A stretch of 64,000 nt of DNA, taken from the NCBI RefSeq assembly GCF_006438965.1, contig NZ_RCZM01000001.1, forward strand, positions 497,097-561,096. The letters run 5' to 3'. This document shows, piece after piece, positions 56,726 through 64,000 of this stretch (position 1 is the stretch's first letter; each line of letters opens with the position of its first letter). The notes under the pieces were generated by a model. It made no database searches and was not told where the DNA came from. It was given only the letters and a program-made list of their open reading frames with translations. The DNA is from Pedococcus bigeumensis (GTDB lineage Bacteria; Actinomycetota; Actinomycetes; Actinomycetales; Dermatophilaceae). The position numbers were made by a program, and so were the translations under genes.

Positions 56726-57688
56726 ATGAAGCTTCGCTCTCGAATCGCCCTGTCCTCCCTGATCCTCGGAGCCGCCGCACTCGGCCTCGGTCAGGCCGGC
56801 GCAGTTGCCCAGCCGATGGCCGGTCTGAACACCGTCGCCGCCGACTGCGCGACGCACACCGACGCGGTCAACTCCGCGAGGAGCGCGCAGGGTGGCAACC
56901 GCAAAGACGGCAACGAGCTGTCGGACGCCCAGGCCAAGGCCATGGAGGCCAGCCTCGCCAAGGCGATGGCAGCCAAGGGCTTCACGAAGACGGCCAACGG
57001 CTCGGCCCGGAAGCCGGGCGGTGGCGGCGCCTTCACCCCCACGCCGGTCAACGTCTACTTCCACGTGATCACCAGCGGCACCACCGGGGACGTGTCGGGT
57101 CTGGTCAACAGCCAGCTGAGTGTGCTCAACAGCGCCTACAGCGGCACCGGCTTCTCCTTCGTCAATGCCGGGGTGGACAAGACCAACAACTCCACCTGGT
57201 ACAACCTCGCCCAGGGCAGCGCCGCCGAGCGCTCCATGAAGACCGCTCTGCGCAAGGGCACGATGGACGACCTCAACATCTACACCGCGAACCTCTCCGG
57301 CGGGCTGCTCGGCTGGGCGACCTTCCCGAAGTCGACCTACGACGCGATGGACGGAGTCGTCGTCCTCGACCAGAGCCTGCCCGGTGGCAGCGCTGCGCCG
57401 TACAACCTGGGTGACACCGCCACCCACGAGGCCGGCCACTGGTTCGGGCTCTACCACACGTTCCAGGGCGGCTGTAACGGCAACGGCGACTACGTGGCCG
57501 ACACGAACGCCGAGGCCTCCCCGGCGTTCGGGTGCCCGACCGGTCGTGACAGCTGCGCCAGCAAGCCCGGCCTGGACCCGATCAAGAACTTCATGGACTA
57601 CACGGACGACGCGTGCATGAACTCGTTCACGGCCGGTCAGGTCACCCGCGCGCAGAACGCCTGGGTCACCTACCGACAGGGCCACTGA
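56726..57688 (+). CDS. Secreted M43 pappalysin-like zinc metalloprotease
   Basis: A 320-aa exported protease. The signal peptide ends near AVAQP (~29). A propeptide-like region to ~105 precedes the catalytic domain: zinc motif H234-E235-x2-H238-x5-H244 ([11 protein letters not shown]) and Met-turn M290 (NFMDYTDD). Cysteines ~250-297 probably form disulfides. ATG 56726 has AAAGGA 5 nt upstream. Confidence 0.92.
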   Translation: MKLRSRIALSSLILGAAALGLGQAGAVAQPMAGLNTVAADCATHTDAVNSARSAQGGNRKDGNELSDAQAKAMEASLAKAMAAKGFTKTANGSARKPGGGGAFTPTPVNVYFHVITSGTTGDVSGLVNSQLSVLNSAYSGTGFSFVNAGVDKTNNSTWYNLAQGSAAERSMKTALRKGTMDDLNIYTANLSGGLLGWATFPKSTYDAMDGVVVLDQSLPGGSAAPYNLGDTATHEAGHWFGLYHTFQGGCNGNGDYVADTNAEASPAFGCPTGRDSCASKPGLDPIKNFMDYTDDACMNSFTAGQVTRAQNAWVTYRQGH

Positions 57689-57734
57689 CCACCCCCTGAC
57701 GTGACGCCTCCGGGCGACACGCTCTAGCACACCA

Positions 57735-57766
57735 CCGAGGCCCCGGCGCAGACGCCGGGGCCTCGG
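57735..57766. terminator. Terminator hairpin after metalloprotease
   Basis: Perfect 14-bp arms (57735-57748, 57753-57766), loop CAGA, followed by CATGTCGTTT. Confidence 0.9.
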
Positions 57767-57803
57767 CATGTCGTTTCACGGCAACGGATAACGTGGCCGC
57801 CCT

Positions 57804-59558
57804 ATGAGTACCGCCGCCGCCTCGCACCTTTCACCAGCGTTCCCGGAGCGGGCGGCCTGGGGCACTGCCGACAAGCTGCGCGCCTGGCAGCAGGCCGCGC
57901 TCACGGCATACCTGCGGGTCGACCCCAAGGACTTCCTCGCGGTGGCGACGCCGGGCGCCGGCAAGACCACCTACGCGCTCCGCCTGGCCACCGAGCTGCT
58001 CGGCCGCGGCACCATCTCGGCGGTGACGATCGTGGCGCCCACCGAGCACCTGAAGACCCAGTGGGCCGACGCCGCCGCCAAGGTCGGCATCCACATCGAC
58101 CCGAAGTTCTCCAACACCTCGGCCCGGCACTCCAGCGAGTACGACGGCGTCGCGCTGACCTACGCCCAGGTGGCGAGCAAGCCGTCGCTGCACCGCACCC
58201 GCACCGAGTCCGCGCCCACCCTGGTGATCCTGGACGAGATCCACCACGGAGGAGACGCGCTGTCGTGGGGCGACGCGATCCGCGAGGCGTTCGAGCCCGC
58301 GACCCGGCGGCTCGCACTGACGGGAACACCGTTCCGCTCCGACACCTCACCGATCCCGTTCGTGACCTACGCCGAGGACCGGGACGGCATCCGTCGCTCG
58401 TCCGCCGACTACACCTACGGGTATGCCGAGGCGTTGCGTGACGGTGTCGTGCGGCCGGTGCTGTTCCTCGCCTACGGCGGGGCGATGCGCTGGCGCACCA
58501 AGGCCGGCGACGAGATCGCAGCCCGGCTCGGCGAGATGCTCACCAAGGACTCGATGGCGCAGGCTTGGCGGACCGCGCTGGACCCCAAGGGGGAGTGGAT
58601 CCCGTCGGTGCTGGCGGCGGCCGACAAGCGGCTGACCGAGGTGCGTCGCGGGGTGCCGGACGCGGGCGGCCTCGTCATCGCGTCCAACCAGACCGCGGCG
58701 CGTGCGTATGCGCGGATCCTGGAGGCCCTGACAGGCGAGAAGCCGACGCTCGTGCTCTCCGACGACGCGGGCTCGTCCGCGCGGATCGAGGAGTATGCCG
58801 CGAGCGAGTCACGCTGGATGGTGGCCGTGCGCATGGTGTCCGAGGGTGTCGACGTGCCGCGGCTGTGCGTCGGTGTCTACGCCACGTCCACGTCGACGCC
58901 GCTGTTCTTCGCGCAGGCCGTCGGCCGGTTCGTCCGGGCCCGCCGCAGGGGCGAGACGGCGTCGGTCTTCCTGCCGTCGGTCCCGGTGATCCTCGAGCAC
59001 GCGGCCCGCCTGGAGGACGAGCGCGACCACGCACTCGACCGGGTGAGCAAGGATGACAGTGCCGCGTCGATGTGGGCCGAGGAGGACGCCCTGCTCGACG
59101 CCGCCAACCGGACTGCCCGCACCCCCGACATCGACGCGATGGCCTTCGAGGCGCTGGAGTCCGACGCCGAGTTCGACCACGTCCTGTTCGACGCCAAGCA
59201 GTTCGGCCTCAACGCCGTGACCGGGTCCGACGAGGAGCAGGAGTACCTCGGGCTGCCCGGTCTGCTCGACCCTGACCAGATGGCGGTCCTGTTGCACGAG
59301 CGGCAGGCAGCCCAGAGCACGCGCCGGCCCAAGAGCGCTGCGCCGCAGCAGGTTTCGGCGCACCGAGCTCTGGCAGCCCAGCGACAGGAGCTCAACAAGC
59401 TGGTTGCCGCGTACGCCCGCAAGAAGGGCGCGCCGCACGGCGTCGTGCACAACGACCTGCGGCGGGCCTGCGGTGGACCATCCCTCGAGGAGGCCACCTC
59501 CGAGCAGGTCGTGGCGCGGGTCGAGAAGATCAGGGCCTGGTTCGTCGGACGTCGCTGA
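57804..59558 (+). CDS. Superfamily II DEAD/DEAH helicase
   Basis: A 584-aa nucleic-acid-dependent ATPase. Walker A ATPGAGKTT (~48-56), Walker B DEIHH (DEAH-like), motif III LTGTPFR and helicase C-terminal motifs VRMVSEGVDVP and QAVGRFVRARRRGE are visible. The C-terminal ~200 residues have no clear domain. It resembles the restriction-type/UvrB-like helicases common beside DUF3039 in actinobacteria. TAACGT (57789-57794) lies 9 nt before ATG. Confidence 0.9.
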   Translation: MSTAAASHLSPAFPERAAWGTADKLRAWQQAALTAYLRVDPKDFLAVATPGAGKTTYALRLATELLGRGTISAVTIVAPTEHLKTQWADAAAKVGIHIDPKFSNTSARHSSEYDGVALTYAQVASKPSLHRTRTESAPTLVILDEIHHGGDALSWGDAIREAFEPATRRLALTGTPFRSDTSPIPFVTYAEDRDGIRRSSADYTYGYAEALRDGVVRPVLFLAYGGAMRWRTKAGDEIAARLGEMLTKDSMAQAWRTALDPKGEWIPSVLAAADKRLTEVRRGVPDAGGLVIASNQTAARAYARILEALTGEKPTLVLSDDAGSSARIEEYAASESRWMVAVRMVSEGVDVPRLCVGVYATSTSTPLFFAQAVGRFVRARRRGETASVFLPSVPVILEHAARLEDERDHALDRVSKDDSAASMWAEEDALLDAANRTARTPDIDAMAFEALESDAEFDHVLFDAKQFGLNAVTGSDEEQEYLGLPGLLDPDQMAVLLHERQAAQSTRRPKSAAPQQVSAHRALAAQRQELNKLVAAYARKKGAPHGVVHNDLRRACGGPSLEEATSEQVVARVEKIRAWFVGRR

Positions 59559-59653
59559 CCGGGCGCACGCGAGCTGCCTTCGGGACGACCATTCCGTGGC
59601 GCTGACGGGGTTTCGCCCTGCGCCGGCCCAGCAGGAGGTGACATGCTGCCCTC

Positions 59654-60046
59654 ATGGACGTGGCTGACAGCATCTGGAACCGTGCGGCACTCGAGTCCGG
59701 AGGCCCGACGCCGGGCGCCGGTGACCAGGCCCTCGCTGCCGCACTGAGGTTGCACAGCTCCGCGATGTCGGGTGGTGTCCTGGACGCCGTGGAGAACATG
59801 ACCGACGAGGAGCTCGACGCCGCCGAGGCGGGCTACCGCTGGCTGCACGTGCCGGCGGCATCGGAGGCCATCGCGGCCGTCCGTCGGGCGATCGCGGACG
59901 GGGCCCTCGACGATCCTGATGCCGCCAGCGCCCTCGAGCTGTCGTCGGAGAACCACTACGACGAGGCCATCGAGGACGACGCGGCCCTCGACAACGCGTT
60001 CCGGGCGCGGCTGAGCACCGACCCCGAGGCCTTCTCCTCGGTCTAG
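59654..60046 (+). CDS. Conserved hypothetical protein
   Basis: A 130-aa acidic helical protein: SIWNRAALESGG, ALAAALRLHSSAMSGGVLDAVENM, DAAEAGYRWL and a tail LSTDPEAFSSV. The pattern resembles DMP19/DUF4375-like proteins, but I cannot be sure. A strong AGGAGGTGA (59632-59640) is 13 nt before ATG, rather far. Confidence 0.65.
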   Translation: MDVADSIWNRAALESGGPTPGAGDQALAAALRLHSSAMSGGVLDAVENMTDEELDAAEAGYRWLHVPAASEAIAAVRRAIADGALDDPDAASALELSSENHYDEAIEDDAALDNAFRARLSTDPEAFSSV

Positions 60047-60115
60047 GTCGCGGTTCCACGCAGTCGACTCCAGGGCACATTGCACTGGGCAGCCTCCTCA
60101 CGACAGGGTGTCGGC

Positions 60116-60523
60116 GTGGACCTCGTCAACGCAGTCTGGATGCTGACCGCCCTCGCCGCGGTCGTCGTGATGCTTACGCGCTCACGGCTGATCGCCACCG
60201 AGAAGCAGTCCGGGGTGACCGAGACCCCGCGCGGACTGCTGAACTCGCACACGACGCTGGGGGTGGTCGCGCTCGCAACGTGGATCGCGTGGCTCGTCGG
60301 CGCGCCCCGTCTGGTCGGCTGGGTGGCGATGGTCGCCCGGTGGGTGGTGGTCCTGATCGGCCTGATCGTGCTGGCCCGGTGGTTGCCCACCCGAGGTCGT
60401 CACGCGACCGGCGCCACCGACGACGGCTGGGCGCACGGACCCTGGCTGTCGGCACTGGGGCACGTCGGAATGCTGCTCGGAATCGCCTTCTTCACCTGGG
60501 TCTTCGTCGGCGACCGTCTCTGA
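60116..60523 (+). CDS. Four-helix membrane protein of unknown function
   Basis: A 135-aa protein with four hydrophobic segments (~3-20, 43-62, 68-88, 108-130). GTG 60116 has ACAGGG 7 nt upstream. Its stop lies at the start of a 22-bp tandem repeat array. Confidence 0.65.
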   Translation: MDLVNAVWMLTALAAVVVMLTRSRLIATEKQSGVTETPRGLLNSHTTLGVVALATWIAWLVGAPRLVGWVAMVARWVVVLIGLIVLARWLPTRGRHATGATDDGWAHGPWLSALGHVGMLLGIAFFTWVFVGDRL

Positions 60524-60628
60524 CGGTGACCCACCGGCGCTCTGACGGTGACCCAGTAGCGCGCTGACCGTGACCCGCTGGCACTCTGACGGTGACCCAG
60601 CAGCGCTCGGACGGTGGCCGCGCTGCCG
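60519..60628 (+). repeat. 22-bp tandem repeat, 5 degenerate copies
   Basis: Units 60519-60540, 60541-60562, 60563-60584, 60585-60606 and 60607-60628 share TCTGACGGTGACCC or variants. The first covers the stop codon of the membrane protein; the last is ~60 bp before dodecin. Confidence 0.85.
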
Positions 60629-60686
60629 GCTGCGGCGCTAGCGTGACGAGGACGGCGACACTGGGCCGCCGAGGACGGAGCAGGCC

Positions 60687-60896
60687 ATGGCCAACCACGT
60701 GTACTCCATCTCCGAGGTCGTCGGCACCTCGCCCGACAGCGTCGAGACCGCGGTCGCCAACGCTGTCACTCAGGCGGCAAAGACGCTGCGCAACCTCGAC
60801 TGGTTCGAGGTGCAGAGCGTTCGCGGGCAGATCATTGACGGCGCGATCGCGCACTGGCAGGTAACCGTCAAGCTCGGCTTCCGCATCGACGACTGA
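60687..60896 (+). CDS. Dodecin
   Basis: A 69-aa flavin-storage protein forming hollow dodecamers. The typical pattern is present: VYSISEVVGTSPDSVETAVANAV, LDWFEVQSVRGQI (the Trp stacks on flavin) and WQVTVKLGFRI. It buffers FMN or riboflavin. Confidence 0.93.
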   Translation: MANHVYSISEVVGTSPDSVETAVANAVTQAAKTLRNLDWFEVQSVRGQIIDGAIAHWQVTVKLGFRIDD

Positions 60897-60908
60897 TCCA
60901 CGCGCCCG

Positions 60909-60976
60909 ACTTCTGGCCACAGGTGTCGCATGAGGCGCCGGTTCCGGGCCTGAACCCGCCACCGGTGGCCAGAAGT
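60909..60976. terminator. Bidirectional inverted repeat between dodecin and lrp
   Basis: Perfect 12-bp arms (60909-60920, 60965-60976) with a 44-nt centre that holds an inner GGTTC/GAACC stem. It sits between convergent genes. Confidence 0.65.
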
Positions 60977-60986
60977 GCGGGAGCGG

Positions 60987-62797
<1,811 letters not shown>

Positions 62798-62807
62798 GCG
62801 ACAGGCA

Positions 62808-62840
62808 GGGTATGCCGGGTGGTCGCCACCCGGCATACCC
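62808..62840. terminator. Terminator made of an inverted GTATGCCG pair
   Basis: Perfect 15-bp arms (62808-62822, 62826-62840), each carrying the octamer (62810-62817; reverse 62831-62838), with loop TCG, just after hppD. Confidence 0.92.
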
Positions 62841-62922
62841 GGCGTCTGTCCTGGGGCTGGGGCTGCTCTCTGCGCTGGCATGACTGGCGGGGACCTCGCA
62901 GCCAGCGTGAGAGGCTGGGCAC

Positions 62923-63909
62923 ATGGACATGCCCACGAAAGCCGGCTGGTACGACGACCCCGAGAACGACCAGCAGCTGCGCTACTTCGACGGTGTGGTC
63001 TGGTCCAAGCACACCACCCCGCGCTCGACGAGGGTGAACTCCGCGGCTGCCCAGCCCGGTCAGCAGGAGTTCCCCGGGCAGGGGCACGCACCCCAGTACC
63101 CCGGCCAGGTCCAGGCGCAGGCCCCCCAGCAGGCCCCGGGGTATGCCGCGCCGACGGCTCCCGGAGCAGGCGCGCCACCCGCTGGGCCCGCAACCACGCC
63201 CGGAGCACCACAGGCGACGTCGCCCGGTAGTCCCCAGCAGGCCGGCTGGCAGCAGCCGGGCCAGCCCGGTCAGCAGTACCCGGGCCAGAACCAGCAGTTC
63301 CCCGGGACCCCGCAGCAGGGTGGCTGGAACGCCACCGCCTACCCGGGCTGGCAGCCGGTGCCGACGACCCCGGACGGCCAGCCCCTGGCGAGCTATGGGC
63401 GACGGGCTGGGGCCTTTGCCATCGACTTCGTCGTGACGAGCGTCCTCGGCGGGCTGTTGTCGGCGCCGGTGCAGCTCAGCTCCAGTGGCGAGCTGCAGAA
63501 GGCCGTGGACGACTTCGTCGCCGGTGGCACCTCCACCAGCTTCCTCGACGCGGTGATGAACATGTCGGAGCAGAACCTCGTGCCGCTGACCCTGATCGGG
63601 CTGGCGACGAGCTTCCTCTACCACGTCATCTTCGTCGCGCTGTTGTCGGCGACACCCGGAAAGCTGCTGCTCGGGATCAGTGTCCGTCGACGCGCGGCGC
63701 CCGGACGCGTCGGCTGGTCGATCGCCGTCCGCCGTCGCTTGCTGCAGACGGTCCTGGGACTGCTGCCCCTCGTCCCGCTGCTGCAGCTGGCCTACCTGCT
63801 GGGTTCAGCGGTCGACCTGAGCTGGCCGCTCTGGGACGACAAGAAGCAGGCGCTGCACGACAAGATCGCCGGCACCAACGTGGTCGTCGGCAGGCAGCCG
63901 CCCCGCTAG
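62923..63909 (+). CDS. DUF2510-RDD family membrane protein
   Basis: A 328-aa protein. DUF2510 (AGWYDDPENDQQLRYFDGVVW) opens it, followed by a Gln/Pro/Gly-rich disordered linker (~40-155). An RDD domain with three to four helices (~158-325; YGRRAGAFAIDFVV, ATPGKLLLGI, LHDKIAGTNVV) follows. RDD proteins are often transporters or envelope factors of unknown substrate. Confidence 0.88.
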   Translation: MDMPTKAGWYDDPENDQQLRYFDGVVWSKHTTPRSTRVNSAAAQPGQQEFPGQGHAPQYPGQVQAQAPQQAPGYAAPTAPGAGAPPAGPATTPGAPQATSPGSPQQAGWQQPGQPGQQYPGQNQQFPGTPQQGGWNATAYPGWQPVPTTPDGQPLASYGRRAGAFAIDFVVTSVLGGLLSAPVQLSSSGELQKAVDDFVAGGTSTSFLDAVMNMSEQNLVPLTLIGLATSFLYHVIFVALLSATPGKLLLGISVRRRAAPGRVGWSIAVRRRLLQTVLGLLPLVPLLQLAYLLGSAVDLSWPLWDDKKQALHDKIAGTNVVVGRQPPR

Positions 63910-64000
63910 CCCTGCCGCCGCGCCAGCCCTTCCGCGCGGCGCTGCCCGGTGGGTACGTGCGCGGCGGGTAACGCTGCGCGGTCGCTCAGCGAGCGGGGAG
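63910..64000. other. Window end, no feature
   Basis: The last 91 bp after the RDD stop show no gene start, hairpin or promoter that I can support. Confidence 0.4.

Noticed and set aside
59632-59745. Strong AGGAGGTGA followed by ATG 59643
   Set aside because: The frame from this ATG is only 34 codons without features; the longer 59654 gene in another frame is the better call.

Overview
The window is high-GC DNA with almost every base in a gene. Its gene content is that of an actinobacterium, most likely order Micrococcales and plausibly family Intrasporangiaceae. The evidence is the ftsE-ftsX-M23 peptidase-smpB block, a DUF3039 gene beside a superfamily II helicase, a DUF222/HNH (13E12-type) gene, a tmRNA with tag ADSKRTDFALAA, and many likely leaderless genes (TANNNT -10 box 6-9 nt before ATG/GTG). 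The family assignment is inference; no rRNA is present.

Layout. 1-3.2 kb: the end of a repeat-containing secreted protein and a secreted subtilase. 3.4-6.1 kb: cysteine desulfurase, tRNA thiolase MnmA and an MmcQ/YjbR protein. 6.2-12.9 kb: a collagen-like secreted protein, small conserved unknowns, a YCII protein, an HtrA-type protease, a half-length MetE-like protein and an EamA transporter. 12.9-17.2 kb: acyl-CoA synthetase, NAD-dependent DNA ligase and a DinB-like protein. 17.5-20.5 kb: a DUF222/HNH protein and a secreted esterase. 20.5-23.5 kb: a gluconate locus (GntR repressor divergent from gluconokinase and GntP permease). 23.6-28.6 kb: prfB, ftsE, ftsX, an M23 hydrolase and smpB. 28.6-38.1 kb: DUF2207 protein, CsbD, pyruvate carboxylase, an SDR/HxlR pair, a CAP-domain lipoprotein and a fasciclin protein. 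38.4 kb: ssrA (tmRNA). 38.9-40.4 kb: PAP2 phosphatase and a YgjV-GNAT fusion.

40.4-48.2 kb holds the most interesting gene set. A tightly coupled minus-strand operon encodes an MDR dehydrogenase, a PTPS/QueD paralogue lacking its catalytic residues, a GT4 glycosyltransferase, a flippase-like membrane protein, a stand-alone RibD-type reductase and a stand-alone GTP cyclohydrolase II. It diverges from a coupled CDP-alcohol phosphotransferase and a sulfatase/LTA-synthase-like ectoenzyme. Together these suggest an uncharacterised pathway from GTP to a glycosylated and perhaps membrane-linked pyrimidine/pteridine product.

48.2-64 kb: thioredoxin, SIMPL protein, methyltransferase, NAD-malic enzyme, a VanZ-like protein, a DEAD-box helicase with a long Arg/Asp-rich decapeptide-repeat N-terminus, YqgE, DUF3039, an M43-type metalloprotease, a second helicase, dodecin, an Lrp/AsnC regulator divergent from 4-hydroxyphenylpyruvate dioxygenase, and a DUF2510-RDD membrane protein.

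At genome scale the strongest signal is the octamer GTATGCCG (either strand). I counted 45 copies by eye, spread through genes and spacers. It forces otherwise rare codons (TAT, ATA) in genes and forms inverted pairs that build several terminator hairpins, as DNA-uptake sequences do in Neisseria and Haemophilus.
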